DNA of 55,175 nt, from NCBI GenBank assembly GCA_016208915.1, contig JACQXE010000082.1, positions 1 to 55,175 of the forward strand. Direction: 5' to 3'. Below the pieces are notes generated by a model. It worked only from the letters and a program-made list of their open reading frames with translations. It searched no databases and was not told the DNA's origin. Position 1 is the first letter of the stretch. Every line of letters starts with the position of its first letter. This DNA is from Nitrospirota bacterium (GTDB lineage: Bacteria > Nitrospirota > Thermodesulfovibrionia > Thermodesulfovibrionales > UBA1546). A program made the translations under genes and the position numbers. Positions 10,701 to 20,367 of this stretch are shown here, in pieces.

Positions 10701-11872
10701 AATATCCCATTGTTTATGGTGCAAAACTTTTGGTGGATAGCGGACAGAAAGTTGAGATAAGCCAGAGACTTGTTGAGTGGGATCCGTATTCAACCCCGAT
10801 ACTTACAGAATTGGGCGGCAAAATAGCGCTCGGCGATATTGTTGAGAACGTGACTGTTAAGGAAGAGGTTGACGAGATAACAGGACTTTCACACAAAGTC
10901 ATTATAGATTATCCTTCTAATATGAGGCCAAGGATTTCCATAAAGGATGAGCACGGGAAAGTAACCCTCAAGATACCAGGCACGAACAACCTTGCGCGTT
11001 ATCTGCTTCCTTCAGGAGCGCATGTGCTTGTTGATAAAAATTACCTTGTTGCACCGGGCGATATCCTTGCGAAGATTCCAAGAGAGACGACAAAGACAAA
11101 GGATATAACAGGCGGTCTCCCGAGGGTTGCCGAACTCTTTGAAGCAAGACGTCCTAAAGAACAGGCAATTGTTACAGAGATTGACGGAATGGTCGAATTC
11201 AGAGGAGCCCATAAAGGCATGAGGGTTGTTGTAGTGAAAGGAAGCACCGAATCAAGGGAGTACCTGATACCAAAGGGAAAGCACGTCAGCGTTCATGAGG
11301 GAGAATGGCTGAAGGCAGGCGAGCCTCTTATGGATGGCGCTGTAAATCCGCACAGCATACTTGATATACTGGGGCCAAAGGAACTTCAGGGATACCTTGT
11401 TGACGAGGTTCAGAAGGTTTACAGACTGCAGGGTGTCTCTATAAACGATAAGCATATTGAAGTAATAGTAAAGCAGATGATGAAGAAGGTCAGGATAGAA
11501 GATCCTGGCGATACAGAACTTCTTGTTGGCGAACAGGTTGACAGGGTAGTCTTCCAGGAGGCAAATGCAAAGGCAAAGGCTGAAGGGAAAAGACCTGCTC
11601 AGGGTAAACCGTTACTTCTGGGTATAACAAAGGCATCACTCAGTACTGAAGGGTTTGTATCAGCGGCGTCATTCCAGGAGACAACGAGGGTTCTTACCGA
11701 GGCTTCAATAAACGGAGCCACTGATGAGCTGAGAGGACTTAAGGAAAACGTGATAATGGGAAGAATCGTCCCTGCTGGAACAGGTCTGACAAAATATCGT
11801 AATACATTCGTAACGAGAGAGTTACAGCCACCGTTGCTCGTTGCGGAAACAGTAGCTGAAGCTGAAGAATAA
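7754..11872 (+). CDS. rpoC: DNA-directed RNA polymerase subunit beta'
   Basis: The 1372-residue beta' subunit. The likely start is TTG 7754, one base after the rpoB stop, with GGGGGAG upstream; the frame extends further back, but only inside rpoB. It carries the N-terminal zinc site ([20 protein letters not shown]), the catalytic [11 protein letters not shown] with three metal-binding aspartates, the bridge-helix/trigger-loop region ([19 protein letters not shown]), the second zinc cluster [16 protein letters not shown] and the C-terminal [20 protein letters not shown]. No insertion or break was seen. Confidence 0.98.
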   Translation: MAKGVYTIFQRPKNPTDFDAIRIKIASPEKIREWSYGEVKKPETINYRTFKPERDGLFCAKIFGPMKDWECICGKYKRMKHRGVVCDKCGVEVIQSKVRRYRLGHIELATPVAHIWFLKGVPSRIGTLLDMTMRHLEKVLYFENYVVIDPGETPLKEKELLTEEEYKKKTAELGTRFKAGMGAEAIREMLKKVDLEVLSAELKLKIRESVAIGIKKKLTKRLKVVEAFRNSGNKPDWMIMDVIPVLPPDLRPLVPLEGGRFATSDLNDLYRRVINRNNRLKRLMELKAPSVIIKNEKRMLQEAVDALFDNGRRGRVLKTSTKRPLKSLSDMIKGKQGRFRQNLLGKRVDYSGRSVIVVGPELKLHQCGLPRGMALELFKPFVFNKLEEKGYATTIKAAKKLVEKEIPEVWDALEEVIKEHPVLLNRAPTLHRLGIQAFDPLLVEGKAIKLHPLVCTAFNADFDGDQMAVYVPLSVEAQIEARVLMMSVNNILSPANGKPIVLPTQDMVLGIYYLTKEKSGVKGEGKIFADSEDVRTAYDSKMLDEHAKIRVRINGQLVDTTCGRVLFSEIIPKEISFAAINKEMTKKELGKIIEYAYSKAGRRATVVFLDNLEKLGFEYATKSGISICMDDMHIPSTKAELIRNAEQEVIEVQKQYADGFITQGERYNKVIDIWANVTEKVADEMMKELGAEKGKHFSEDELRERRSFNSIFMMADSGARGSVAQIRQLAGMRGLMAKPSGEIIETPITANFREGLTPLQYFISTHGARKGLADTALKTANSGYLTRRLVDVAQDMIITEEDCGATDGITVTSLIEGGEIIQPIEERILGRRAAEDIKDPIGKAIIAKRNTMIDEDLTQRIVEAGIDRLKIRSVLTCQTKLGTCAACYGRDLTKGEHISLGEAVGVIAAQSIGEPGTQLTMRTFHIGGAASKIVEQTVLEAKNSGTIKFINISTVKNREGLLVVMNRNGNIAVVDSKGREKEKYPIVYGAKLLVDSGQKVEISQRLVEWDPYSTPILTELGGKIALGDIVENVTVKEEVDEITGLSHKVIIDYPSNMRPRISIKDEHGKVTLKIPGTNNLARYLLPSGAHVLVDKNYLVAPGDILAKIPRETTKTKDITGGLPRVAELFEARRPKEQAIVTEIDGMVEFRGAHKGMRVVVVKGSTESREYLIPKGKHVSVHEGEWLKAGEPLMDGAVNPHSILDILGPKELQGYLVDEVQKVYRLQGVSINDKHIEVIVKQMMKKVRIEDPGDTELLVGEQVDRVVFQEANAKAKAEGKRPAQGKPLLLGITKASLSTEGFVSAASFQETTRVLTEASINGATDELRGLKENVIMGRIVPAGTGLTKYRNTFVTRELQPPLLVAETVAEAEE

Positions 11873-11883
11873 TAAAGGGTAGA

Positions 11884-11948
11884 AAAGGGTTCAAGGGGCC
11901 AAGGGTTTCCAGTGGCCAAGTGAAGATAGTTAAAACCTTGAACCCTTT
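11884..11948. repeat. Long hairpin repeat after rpoC
   Basis: AAAGGGTTCAAGG (11884-11896) pairs perfectly with CCTTGAACCCTTT (11936-11948). Further 'aagg'/'ccttg' units continue to 11968. It may serve as the 3' end signal of the rpoBC transcript, although there is no classic U-tract. Confidence 0.65.
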
Positions 11949-11970
11949 ATCCCTTGAATCCTTGAACTTT

Positions 11971-12462
11971 TTGGGCAGAACGAAATTTATTGCCGATGCA
12001 ATGCTTGGCCGCCTTGCAAGATGGTTGAGACTTTTAGGTTTTGATACGCTCTACTACCGCGATATCAGCGATGCCCATTTTTTCAGAATCGCAAAACAGC
12101 AAAACAGATTTATCCTGACAAGAGACACACATTTCCTGCGCTTTAAGAACTTTAGTGATTTTCTTCTTATCAAATTAAATGATACCTTTGATCAGCTGGT
12201 TGAATTAATAAAGATTTTGGGCTTAAAGGAATTTGGTGTAAGCAGGTGCGTCAGATGTAATGGTGTTCTGCTCGAACTGCATGAGAAGAAAGAGATAAGG
12301 AGCCTTGTCCCTGGGCATGTCTATCTGCATTCCAGTAAGTTTCTAAGGTGCAAGGACTGCAATTGGATTTACTGGGAAGGGTCGCATATGAAGAGGTTCA
12401 GGGAGAGGGTGTGCGAGGCATTGCACTGTCAGAATGGTGGATGGAGCGACTCCAAAGTTTAG
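11971..12462 (+). CDS. Mut7-C RNase-like (DUF82) PIN-like domain protein
   Basis: About 163 residues. The N-terminal PIN-like Mut7-C domain contains FIADAMLGRLARWLRLLGFD, with a conserved aspartate in the FIAD position, and FILTRDTHFL. The C-terminal zinc ribbon has CVRC (about residue 95) and CKDC (about residue 130) followed by WIYWEGSHMKR. Family knowledge suggests a ribonuclease fold, with no firm substrate. The true start is unclear: the frame is open back to GTG 11920, but that stretch is the right half of a hairpin repeat and gives unrelated residues. TTG 11971 or TTG 11962 are the nearest candidates, and ATG 12001 would remove the conserved aspartate. No clear ribosome binding site was found. 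Confidence 0.8.
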   Translation: MGRTKFIADAMLGRLARWLRLLGFDTLYYRDISDAHFFRIAKQQNRFILTRDTHFLRFKNFSDFLLIKLNDTFDQLVELIKILGLKEFGVSRCVRCNGVLLELHEKKEIRSLVPGHVYLHSSKFLRCKDCNWIYWEGSHMKRFRERVCEALHCQNGGWSDSKV

Positions 12463-12565
12463 ACCGAATATTAGGAATAACACAAACCCTTCTTTTTTTC
12501 TCAAGTAACCGGTAAAACACCTGAATACATAATAGTAAAGGACGTATATGTTTTTTGAAGAGCTT

Positions 12566-14560
12566 CTATGCTTCAGTAGTTTTTGACAGATAGCGATTCA
12601 GTATCCTGGCCAAATCAGTCATTCTATACGGTTTGCGGATGCTATCAGTGAAGCCGTAATCAGAAGGCAAGGATATTACGGGATCTTCAGAATATCCGCT
12701 TGAAGCAAAAACTGGGATGCTGGGATTCAGTTTACGAATCTCTAGAATGGCTTCTTTTCCACCCATTCCTCCTGGAACAGTCAGGTCAAGAATAATAGCA
12801 TCGAATGAATGACCTGACTGTTTTACTTCAGCCAGCAAGTCCAATGCTTGATGCCCATCTCTTGCGCATAGCACAGAGTATCCCATGGTCTTTAGCATTT
12901 CACTAATGACTCCACGGATAAAATCCTCGTCATCCATGACAAGGATTCTTCCACTGCCTTTGTGGATGGAGATGGGCTGCTGTGCTGTGACAGCGACACT
13001 GCCTTTTTGAGAAGACGGAAGGTATAAGTGAAACGTGCTCCCCTCACCAGGCACGGATTCAACGTCAATGCAGCCTTTATGTTTCTTGATAATGGAATAG
13101 GCTGTGGCAAGACCAAGGCCGCTGCCTTGTTCTTTCGTAGTGAAGAACGGCTCAAAAATCCGGGTCATATTTTTTTTGGGTATGCCTGTACCGCTGTCTT
13201 TTACGGAGATCCTGACATAATTGCCTTTAAGCAGACGGGATGAACAGCAGGTGTCACCTTCCTTAATACTAATGTTTTCAGCTGAAATGACTATGTTTCC
13301 TCCCTTTGGCATGGACTGTCGAGCGTTGATGACTATATTGCCTATAACTTGGCTAATCTGGTTCTCGTCAAAGTCACAGAGCTGGAGATTGTCCGGTATA
13401 TCAAACCGGCAAAATACATTGGTACCGCTGAGTGCAAACTCCACCGGTTTCTTTAGAAAAGGGAAGAGTGTATTTGTTTTTAGTATTGGGTCGCCGCCTT
13501 TAGCGAACGTGAGAATCTGTTGAGTAAGACTTTTGGCCTGGCCAAAGGGCTGCATTGCCTTTGCAAGATAGTCAGCGACTTTGCTGTCGTTCGTCGCTTT
13601 GATAGCCATTTCGATATAGCCGAAGATGCCTTCGAAAAGGTTGTTAAAGTCGTGCGCAATGCCAGCGGCCAGCACAGCGATAGATTCGAGTTTCTGACTT
13701 TGTTGCAGCAGATGCTCCGTTTGCTTTTGCTCAGTGATGTCACGCGCTGAAGACAGCGCACCTGTTACGTTTCCATTTTTATCCTTGAGCACTCGGCACC
13801 ACCAGGCTATCAATCGCTTTTGTCCATCTTTGCGTCGCTGCCAGCTCTCAATATAAATTATGTTTTCATTGCCGTTAAAGAGAGGCTGTACCATGTTATA
13901 AGTGCTCTGTTCTCCTTTAAAGTAGAAAGCAGCCTCTTTGCCTATCACATCTTCGCCAAAAAACTCATAGCCGGCCTGATTCGCCCAAGTGTAGACCTTG
14001 TTGTTGTCCACTTCCATAATGATGTCTGGGATTGCAGCCAGAAGGGCTTTCTGGCGTGAAGAAAGGGAAAGCAACGACTCCTCTATCTTTTTGCGCTCTG
14101 TGATGTCACGGATGATTCCATCATATGATATAAGATTGCCGTTTATGTCATGTTTTGGAACAATAGAACTCTCTACCCAGCGCAGGGCGCCATCCTTGCG
14201 AATTATCCGATGCTCTATTGGCGAAGGATATCCCCCTGAAAGAATGTCCTCAGCCTGTTTTATTGCAATGTTACGGTCTTCTTGCGCAATCATCTTTAGC
14301 CACAAATAAGGATCAGCTGCAAATTCCTCTTTTGTATAACCAGTCACAGCAACACAGGCTTCGCCGTGTGTTGTTTCAACCGGCCTGCTGTTTTCGATTC
14401 GAACGGAATAAATATAATCCGTAATAGCTTCAGTGATTCGCCTGTATCTCTCTTCTGATTCTCTTATGATTTTTTCTGTCTTCTTGCGCTCGGTGTTGGC
14501 TTTAAGTGCTGATTCTGATGTGTGGGCTGTTTTGCTCTTGCCTTTAGTCTTTTTTGTCAT
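12566..14560 (-). CDS. Hybrid PAS-PAS histidine kinase with receiver domain
   Basis: A 664-residue soluble hybrid sensor kinase. After a basic, coiled N-terminus come two PAS/PAC modules (about residues 38-155 and 165-285, each closing with a DITE(R/Q)K(K/Q) PAC end), a HisKA domain with the phospho-acceptor histidine in GIAHDFNN (about 303), an HATPase domain (VINARQSMPKGG, DSGTGIP, GSGLGLATAYS) and a C-terminal receiver (VMDDEDFI, phosphorylatable aspartate in ILDLTVPGG near 588, conserved lysine in RKPY). No membrane segment is seen. It stands alone with no neighbouring regulator, so the output is unknown; the receiver may pass phosphate to a separate histidine phosphotransferase. Confidence 0.9.
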   Translation of the reverse strand: MTKKTKGKSKTAHTSESALKANTERKKTEKIIRESEERYRRITEAITDYIYSVRIENSRPVETTHGEACVAVTGYTKEEFAADPYLWLKMIAQEDRNIAIKQAEDILSGGYPSPIEHRIIRKDGALRWVESSIVPKHDINGNLISYDGIIRDITERKKIEESLLSLSSRQKALLAAIPDIIMEVDNNKVYTWANQAGYEFFGEDVIGKEAAFYFKGEQSTYNMVQPLFNGNENIIYIESWQRRKDGQKRLIAWWCRVLKDKNGNVTGALSSARDITEQKQTEHLLQQSQKLESIAVLAAGIAHDFNNLFEGIFGYIEMAIKATNDSKVADYLAKAMQPFGQAKSLTQQILTFAKGGDPILKTNTLFPFLKKPVEFALSGTNVFCRFDIPDNLQLCDFDENQISQVIGNIVINARQSMPKGGNIVISAENISIKEGDTCCSSRLLKGNYVRISVKDSGTGIPKKNMTRIFEPFFTTKEQGSGLGLATAYSIIKKHKGCIDVESVPGEGSTFHLYLPSSQKGSVAVTAQQPISIHKGSGRILVMDDEDFIRGVISEMLKTMGYSVLCARDGHQALDLLAEVKQSGHSFDAIILDLTVPGGMGGKEAILEIRKLNPSIPVFASSGYSEDPVISLPSDYGFTDSIRKPYRMTDLARILNRYLSKTTEA

Positions 14561-14816
14561 TTTTTTCTCTCTGTATGGTCTTATCTCTGCCTGCCCAAGA
14601 ATGTGCAGAAATCAAGGACTCTATATAACTGTAAGAGCCTAGCGATGTGTTTATAGACTTGTTGAGTATGTACCGCCAAATTGGAGGGATAGACACAAAG
14701 AAGATATCCTGATTGGATAATTCTCTCTGCTTCCATAGATTAAAATATATCACATTTATTTTATAATCTGCAAGTTTCGAGCAAGTGAGAGAGGCTGAGT
14801 TAGATACTTGTCGGAT

Positions 14817-16076
14817 TTACTTATTCATCATATCAAGAAAGTCCTTGTTGGTTTTTGTGCCGGTGAGTTTTCCGAGGAGAAACTCCATGCTCTCGACAGT
14901 GCTCAAAGGATTCAATACCTTTCTCAGTATCCACATTTTGTTGAGGACGTCTTTTTCAACGAGAAGTTCTTCTTTTCTTGTGCCGGATGCATTTATATCT
15001 ATGGTCGGGAATATCCTCTTATCAACAAGCTTTCTGTCGAGATGAAGTTCCATATTTCCTGTGCCTTTGAATTCTTCGAATATGACATCATCCATCCTGC
15101 TTCCAGTGTCAACGAGCGCAGTTGCGAGGATAGTGAGGCTGCCGCCGTTTTCTATATTCCTTGCTGCTCCGAAAAATCTTTTTGGTTTCTGAAGGGCATT
15201 TGAGTCAAGTCCACCTGAGAGAACCTTGCCGCTTGTGGGTATGATTGCGTTATAAGCCCTCGCAAGTCTGGTTATGCTGTCGAGGAGTATGACAACATCC
15301 CTCTTGCTCTCAACAAGCCTTTTTGCCCTGTCTATGACCATCTCGGCTACCTGACAGTGTCTCTGGGGAGGCTCATCAAAGGTTGAACTTATAATCTCTG
15401 CTCCAGGAACCTGTCTTTTCCAGTCAGTCACCTCTTCAGGCCTTTCATCAATGAGCAGGATTATGAGGTGTATCTCCCTGTTATTTTTCTTCACTGCCTT
15501 TGCAATGGACTGAAGGAGCACAGTCTTACCGGTTCTGGGAGCGGCAACTATCATTCCCCTTTGTCCTTTGCCTACAGGGGTTATGAGTTCCATGACCCTC
15601 GTTGAATAATCATTCTGGTCATATTCAAGTTTTAACTTTTCAGTAGGATAATATGGGGTGAGATTATCGAATAAAGCTCTGTTTACGTTATCCTCCGGAG
15701 ATTCGTGGTTTACTGCTTCTACCTTGAGGAGCGCAAAATATCTTTCGCTCTCTTTTGGGGGTCTTATCTGCCCTGAAACTAGGTCTCCGGTCCTGAGGGT
15801 AAATCTTCGTATCTGAGAGGGTGAGACATAGATATCGTCAGGACCCGGCAGATAACTATAGTCAGGCGATCTCAGGAAGCCAAACCCGTCAGGCAGAATT
15901 TCCAGAACACCGGCTCCGAACACATTTCCAGTTTTTTCTGCCTGTGCCTGAAGTATTGCAAATATGACATCCTGTTTTCTCATGCCGGATGCGCCTTCCA
16001 CGTTAAGGGTTTTTGCCAAAGTAGTAAGCTCATCAATAGTCTTTTCCTTAAGCTCTGAGATAGAAATATTTTCCAT
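14817..16076 (-). CDS. rho: Transcription termination factor Rho
   Basis: A 419-residue RNA-dependent ATPase that terminates transcription. It has an N-terminal Rho_N helical domain ([20 protein letters not shown]), a cold-shock RNA-binding domain ([36 protein letters not shown]), Walker A AAPRTGKT near residue 180, Walker [17 protein letters not shown] and the C-terminal [13 protein letters not shown], ending near the family length. The start codon on the minus strand follows AAGAGGAGCTAATA. It is a monocistronic gene with no insertions. Confidence 0.98.
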   Translation of the reverse strand: MENISISELKEKTIDELTTLAKTLNVEGASGMRKQDVIFAILQAQAEKTGNVFGAGVLEILPDGFGFLRSPDYSYLPGPDDIYVSPSQIRRFTLRTGDLVSGQIRPPKESERYFALLKVEAVNHESPEDNVNRALFDNLTPYYPTEKLKLEYDQNDYSTRVMELITPVGKGQRGMIVAAPRTGKTVLLQSIAKAVKKNNREIHLIILLIDERPEEVTDWKRQVPGAEIISSTFDEPPQRHCQVAEMVIDRAKRLVESKRDVVILLDSITRLARAYNAIIPTSGKVLSGGLDSNALQKPKRFFGAARNIENGGSLTILATALVDTGSRMDDVIFEEFKGTGNMELHLDRKLVDKRIFPTIDINASGTRKEELLVEKDVLNKMWILRKVLNPLSTVESMEFLLGKLTGTKTNKDFLDMMNK

Positions 16077-16270
16077 TATTAGCTCCTCTTAGGATTTTTT
16101 CTGGTGGTTTTATACAACTAATTTTGGTTTATATTGTTATACCCGGTAGGTCTTTTCCGCCTTAGCGGATCTCTGAGCCTATCCGTGGGGAACTAAAACT
16201 TACAAAAGGATTTATATTAAAGATACTAAAGACAGTTGCTTTTGTCAATACCCACATGGTAAATTTTTTA

Positions 16271-16651
16271 ATGAGATACGGCGAGAGGTCAATAAAGGCG
16301 GCGAAGTTAGAGCTATGGAATAACCCCTATTCTAAAAGAGATTACGACATAAATATACATTTTCCTGAATTCACATGTCTCTGTCCCCGCTCAGGCTATC
16401 CTGATTTTGCAACAATAAATATCAGTTATGTGCCTGACAAAAAGATTGTGGAACTGAAGTCCCTGAAGCTTTATTTTAATTCCTTTCGTGATGTCCATAT
16501 TTCCCATGAAGAGGCGACAAATAAAATCTATTCTGAGTTGAGTAAAAGGCTCAAACCCCGATTTATTGAGGTTATAGGCGATTTCAATCCGAGAGGAAAT
16601 GTTAAGACAATTATAAGAGTTTGTTCAGAAGATGCTCAAATGAAAAAGTAA
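16271..16651 (+). CDS. queF: NADPH-dependent 7-cyano-7-deazaguanine reductase (preQ0 to preQ1)
   Basis: A 126-residue unimodular QueF (YkvM type) that reduces the nitrile preQ0 to preQ1 in queuosine synthesis. The catalytic cysteine is in [16 protein letters not shown], and the NADPH/fold motif [20 protein letters not shown] follows it. The C-terminal [13 protein letters not shown] is family-typical. ATG 16271 ([14 protein letters not shown]) gives the usual length; an earlier ATG at 16256 adds five residues. Neither has a clear ribosome binding site. No other queuosine genes are adjacent. Confidence 0.93.
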   Translation: MRYGERSIKAAKLELWNNPYSKRDYDINIHFPEFTCLCPRSGYPDFATINISYVPDKKIVELKSLKLYFNSFRDVHISHEEATNKIYSELSKRLKPRFIEVIGDFNPRGNVKTIIRVCSEDAQMKK

Positions 16652-16659
16652 GTTTTATT

Positions 16660-17283
16660 TTAGTAGCGGATTCCCTTGGCCCTCTCTATAAAAAGTTTTA
16701 TCAATCTGTGGTCTTTTTTTCCTTTTTCTGCTTCAACGCCGCTGCTCACGTCAACGGCATAAGGATGTACCCATTTTATAGCCTGCTCAATATTTTTCGG
16801 CGTTAGGCCGCCTGCGAGGATGATCCTGCCGAACTGTTTTGCCTCCAAGGCAATATCCCAGTTGAATATCTGTCCTGTTCCGCCGAGGACTTCAGGTGAG
16901 TGTGTATCAAGAAGGAATGCCGAGACCTTATCCCTATAGTCTGAGATTACTTCAAGGCTTTCGAGTGATTTTACCCGTATGGCTTTTATTACCTGATGTT
17001 TTGGGAATCTGCATGCTTTTGGAGATTCATCGCCATGGAGTTGGATTGCATTGATGCCGGTTTGCTTAGCTATCTTCTCAATATTATTCTTCTTTTCATT
17101 CGCGAATACACCGACTGTTATGATGAATGGAGGGAGCTTTTTTATTATTGCCTTAGCCTTAGCAGGAGTAATGTATCGCGGGCTTTTTTTGAAGAACATG
17201 AATCCAAGCGCGTCAGCGCCGCAATCCACTGCTGCAAGAGCATCATCGATGTTAGTTATACCGCAGATCTTAACCTTCACCAT
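16660..17283 (-). CDS. trpF: Phosphoribosylanthranilate isomerase
   Basis: A 207-residue single-domain TIM barrel catalysing the Amadori rearrangement of PRA to CdRP in tryptophan synthesis. The N-terminal [20 protein letters not shown] holds the catalytic cysteine. [35 protein letters not shown] (catalytic aspartate) and the phosphate-binding end [15 protein letters not shown] and AVDVSSGVE are all present. It is convergent with queF (8 bases apart) and divergent from hisG. No other trp gene is nearby, so it is a stand-alone trpF. Confidence 0.96.
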   Translation of the reverse strand: MVKVKICGITNIDDALAAVDCGADALGFMFFKKSPRYITPAKAKAIIKKLPPFIITVGVFANEKKNNIEKIAKQTGINAIQLHGDESPKACRFPKHQVIKAIRVKSLESLEVISDYRDKVSAFLLDTHSPEVLGGTGQIFNWDIALEAKQFGRIILAGGLTPKNIEQAIKWVHPYAVDVSSGVEAEKGKKDHRLIKLFIERAKGIRY

Positions 17284-17354
17284 TATTGAAATTATAACAT
17301 ACTATTTCTATCAACCTTTCAAATACTATCCCCACCTTTTAAAGCAAAGACAAT

Positions 17355-17384
17355 TTGAATAATTCCTTCACCCTTGTGTATTAT
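17355..17384 (+). promoter_or_regulatory. Candidate sigma-70 promoter of hisG
   Basis: TTGAAT (17355-17360), an 18-base spacer, then TATTAT (17379-17384). This predicts a start near 17391, about 50 bases before the hisG ATG. It lies in the divergent trpF/hisG gap. Confidence 0.4.
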
Positions 17385-17440
17385 AAAAAGTGCAAAAGCG
17401 CAAAAGTGCGATAGTTCGAAATAGAAGAAAGGATTCAGAT

Positions 17441-18316
17441 ATGAATAAGCTTTTAAATATCGGCATTCCCAAGGGAAGTCTTCAGGAATCAACATTAAAG
17501 CTTTTTAAGAAGGCAGGGTACCAAATTGCGGTATCGAGCCGTTCTTACTATCCTTCTTTCGATGACCCTGAAATTGAGGCGATGCTGATAAGGGCGCAGG
17601 AGATGGCAAGGTATGTGGAGGATGGCATACTGGACTGTGGGCTAACCGGCTATGACTGGATTCTCGAACAGAATGCAGAGGTCCATGAAGTGGCAGAACT
17701 TAATTATGCCAAGGAAGGATTGAGGCCGGTGCGGTGGGTTATTGCTGTCCCGAATGATTCAAAGATTAAGAGCGTAAAGGGGCTCAAGGGGAAGCGCATT
17801 GCAACAGAGCTTGTTGGGTTCACTAAGAGATATCTCAAATCAAAAGGCATAAAGGCAGAAGTGGATTTTTCATGGGGAGCAACAGAGGTGAAGCCGCCGC
17901 ACCTTGCTGATGCAATCGTTGAGCTTACAGAGACAGGGACGTCTCTGAAGGCTAACAACCTGAGGATTGTGGAGACAATTCTCAAGTCGAGCACGAGGTT
18001 TATTGCAAATAAAAAGGCATGGCAGGATAAGTGGAAGAGACAGAAGATGGAGAACATTGTCATGCTTCTGAAAGGAGCGCTCTCTGCCGAGGAAAAGGTT
18101 GGGCTAAAGATGAATGTGTCTGATAAATCGTTTAAGCGCGTGATGAGCCTTCTCTCTGCAATGCACTCGCCGACGATTTCGCAGCTCTCTGATAAGGGGT
18201 GGTATGCGCTTGAGGTTATCATTGATGAGAAGACTGTGCGGGATATTATCCCGAAGCTTAAGATGGCAGGCGCATCAGGAATAGTTGAATATCAACTGAA
18301 TAAGGTGATCCCGTAA
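17441..18316 (+). CDS. hisG: ATP phosphoribosyltransferase, long form
   Basis: A 291-residue HisG, the first and feedback-regulated enzyme of histidine synthesis. ATG 17441 is preferred over an in-frame codon at 17390 because it gives the standard N-terminus [22 protein letters not shown] and follows AGAAAGGATT. The catalytic half has [15 protein letters not shown] and the PRPP loop region [23 protein letters not shown]. The C-terminal ~75 residues form the allosteric HisG_C domain ([19 protein letters not shown], then SPTISQLSD), so HisZ is not expected. It is separated from hisC-hisB by an accessory insert of about 2 kb. Confidence 0.97.
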   Translation: MNKLLNIGIPKGSLQESTLKLFKKAGYQIAVSSRSYYPSFDDPEIEAMLIRAQEMARYVEDGILDCGLTGYDWILEQNAEVHEVAELNYAKEGLRPVRWVIAVPNDSKIKSVKGLKGKRIATELVGFTKRYLKSKGIKAEVDFSWGATEVKPPHLADAIVELTETGTSLKANNLRIVETILKSSTRFIANKKAWQDKWKRQKMENIVMLLKGALSAEEKVGLKMNVSDKSFKRVMSLLSAMHSPTISQLSDKGWYALEVIIDEKTVRDIIPKLKMAGASGIVEYQLNKVIP

Positions 18317-18457
18317 ATCAAGCAGCTCATGCTGCAAGTGGAAAATACCTGAACTCTGCAGGTGATGTGGCTTATCTCTGGGTTTTCATGGCGATTGAAG
18401 ATCATCTCTTTAAAAACACTGGCAGAAAAATTGCCTAAAAAATTTGTTAACCCTTTT

Positions 18458-18763
18458 TTATAATTCCTCTTTTCTGAGGCGAGTTTTCCAAGTTTGAGGC
18501 TCACGACTCAGATGCATTACTGCTACGATAAGTAGTGTTTCTTTTCTCACCTGATAAATAACTCCATAGGGAAATCTGTTAGTTCTGCAACGACGGGTAC
18601 GTTTTGAAAGCTTGACCCATGCTTCAGGATACTGAATAATTCGTTCAATTGTCCTCTTTATTTCCGCAGCAAATTCATAGCCAAGACCTTCGCTCTGCAT
18701 GTTGTAATAATAAATAGCATCAGCAAATTCAGCTTCGGCAGGAGCAAGAAATTTAATTTCCAT
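18458..18763 (-). CDS. RelE/ParE-family toxin
   Basis: A 101-residue protein of the ParE/RelE toxin superfamily. It starts MEIKFLAPAEAEFADAIYYYN, contains YEFAAEIKRTIERIIQYPEAW, and has the conserved FPYGVIYQVRKETLLIVAVMHLSR strands where the fold's C-terminal beta-sheet and basic residues lie. It overlaps the upstream antitoxin gene by one base (18763), the classic toxin-antitoxin layout. Whether it targets gyrase (ParE-like) or ribosome-bound mRNA (RelE-like) cannot be told from sequence alone. Confidence 0.9.
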   Translation of the reverse strand: MEIKFLAPAEAEFADAIYYYNMQSEGLGYEFAAEIKRTIERIIQYPEAWVKLSKRTRRCRTNRFPYGVIYQVRKETLLIVAVMHLSREPQTWKTRLRKEEL

Positions 18764-18993
18764 TACTTTTTGTGTTTCTCAATTTTTGCAAATACTTCTT
18801 TTGCCGGGATTGCTGATATGTCGCCACGGTCAAATGCGTCAATACGGCTTTCGGCTTCTTGAGCCCATAAAGCATCAATTTTTTCCCGAGAAGTAAACTC
18901 GAAACTAGACAAAAGATTTTCAACAAGCTCTGCGCGTTCTACGGGTGGCAATTTCAATGCTGCAGATAGAATCTGCGCTCCATGTTTAGGCAT
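18763..18993 (-). CDS. Addiction-module antitoxin (TIGR02574/Unstab_antitox type)
   Basis: A 76-residue acidic helical protein, with LKLPPVERAELVENLLSSFE near the N-terminus, then EIDALWAQEAESRIDAFDRGD-like sequence and SAIPAKEVFAKI. These are the hallmarks of the 'putative addiction module component' family that pairs with ParE/RelE-type toxins. A good GGGAGG site precedes the start. It is translationally coupled to the toxin. No DNA-binding motif is obvious beyond the short N-terminus. Confidence 0.88.
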   Translation of the reverse strand: MPKHGAQILSAALKLPPVERAELVENLLSSFEFTSREKIDALWAQEAESRIDAFDRGDISAIPAKEVFAKIEKHKK

Positions 18994-19199
18994 ATATACC
19001 TCCCTTTTACTTTGATATTTTATAGTTTAGCATATCACAGAGGTATGGTAATAATTGTTATTAGGGCGAACTCGAAAGCTAAGGGGCGCGGCGGCTTTAT
19101 GCCGCGTAGATCTTGAGCGTTCTTGAGAGGGTTGGACCTGACCCCATCTACTATCTATGAATAAACACCGCTGGTGCGCATTCTTTGTGCATGAGATTG

Positions 19200-20159
19200 T
19201 TAGGTGCTGTATTGTCCTTCCAACGCATCCCAATCAGTGACAGGATGACCATTAACTTTCCATATTTTTTCCAAAGCGTCCAAGTTACCAACCATAAAAT
19301 TTATGCGTCCATCTTGATCGAAAGTTAAATTTATAGCTCTTCTTTCAGATAGTTGACGAGTATATGTAGCCTTATTACCATTTGAAAAGTGAACATTGAA
19401 ACCAAACGCACCATCTTCTTTTGAAGACAGTATTTCAAGCACCTCATACTGAGGCCATTTGTGAAAACGCCTCAAGCTACCAAAAGCTTTAAGCCAGTCT
19501 TTATGTCTGATCATAAAACAGCCAAAAAACTGCAAACATAAATTTATTTTCTCTCCTAATTTATCAAGTTCTATCTCTTGGGATAAACCACCTTCTGTCC
19601 AGCGAAAATGATCGTCCGTAATAATATAATCAGAATGGGAAAAGGCATTTCTAACACGATTATCAAAAAATGAGTCAATTATGTCTACTAACTTTTTTTC
19701 TTCAATTGAAGAAGCCAACTTTCTAATTTCTTTAAATTTAATTGTGGCACTTGGAGGAATATATTCATAAATTTTATTCTTTTTCGATCGCTTCAGATGG
19801 TCGAATGGTCCTATAATGTAACTTTGACCAGCAATGCACCTCATTAAATTGGCCAGCATTACATGCGGAGCTGTCATTTCAATAGCATGACAATACATCA
19901 ATAATGCAACACGTAGAGACGATATATCGCTCCTTTCAGAATGGGCCTTTTGAGATAACCAGTTATAATCCTCAAATGCTTTTTTCGATTCCTCGAAGGG
20001 ATCCAGGTTTTTATATGACATTCCTCCTACACGCAGCAAGGTACATAATGTGCCGAACGGATCAGCATCAAAAGCCCTCTTAAATATTGAATCAAGATAT
20101 TCAATATAATCTTTCTGTATTTCATTAATATCGATTGGATTATCGTTAACATCAACCAT
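19200..20159 (-). CDS. Uncharacterised 319-residue protein with HEPN-like R-x4-H motif
   Basis: No named family is recognised. The first ~240 residues look all-helical and contain DNRVRNAFSHSDY near residue 165-170, matching the R-x4-H signature of HEPN ribonuclease domains. The last ~75 residues look beta-rich (FNVHFSNGNKATYTRQ, INLTFDQDGRINFMVGN). It has low GC compared with its neighbours and no partner gene. Its stop codon lies in CACCTAACAATC, and a GTTAGGTG stands 30 bases before the start, resembling integron cassette boundaries. A defence or RNase function is possible but is inferred only from the motif. Confidence 0.7.
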   Translation of the reverse strand: MVDVNDNPIDINEIQKDYIEYLDSIFKRAFDADPFGTLCTLLRVGGMSYKNLDPFEESKKAFEDYNWLSQKAHSERSDISSLRVALLMYCHAIEMTAPHVMLANLMRCIAGQSYIIGPFDHLKRSKKNKIYEYIPPSATIKFKEIRKLASSIEEKKLVDIIDSFFDNRVRNAFSHSDYIITDDHFRWTEGGLSQEIELDKLGEKINLCLQFFGCFMIRHKDWLKAFGSLRRFHKWPQYEVLEILSSKEDGAFGFNVHFSNGNKATYTRQLSERRAINLTFDQDGRINFMVGNLDALEKIWKVNGHPVTDWDALEGQYST

Positions 20160-20352
20160 TATAGAGTCTTCTTTTTAATGATCACCTAACATATGATTAT
20201 ACGAACTTCTTGTTCACTACCATTAATGTAAGCAATATAGCATAAAAAGAAACGCTAAGGAAGACAAATGTTCAATAAAAACAATGAAACAATTTAATGG
20301 CATTTCGTATTTTATGGTAATAAGGACTAAAAGCAAAATTCATATTGTATGG

Positions 20353-20358
20353 TATAAT
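20353..20358 (+). promoter_or_regulatory. Perfect -10 box just upstream of hisC
   Basis: TATAAT at 20353-20358 would place transcription start within a few bases of ATG 20368, implying a leaderless or nearly leaderless hisC-hisB mRNA. No ribosome binding site is visible. A convincing -35 box was not found. Confidence 0.35.
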
Positions 20359-20367
20359 TCAGCTACT

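Noticed and set aside
12892-13243. Open frames opposite the hybrid histidine kinase
   Set aside because: They mirror the kinase codons on the other strand and have no ribosome binding sites or recognisable domains.
18458-18993. Part of the his operon
   Set aside because: The pair is on the opposite strand from hisG/hisC and is a typical toxin-antitoxin module.
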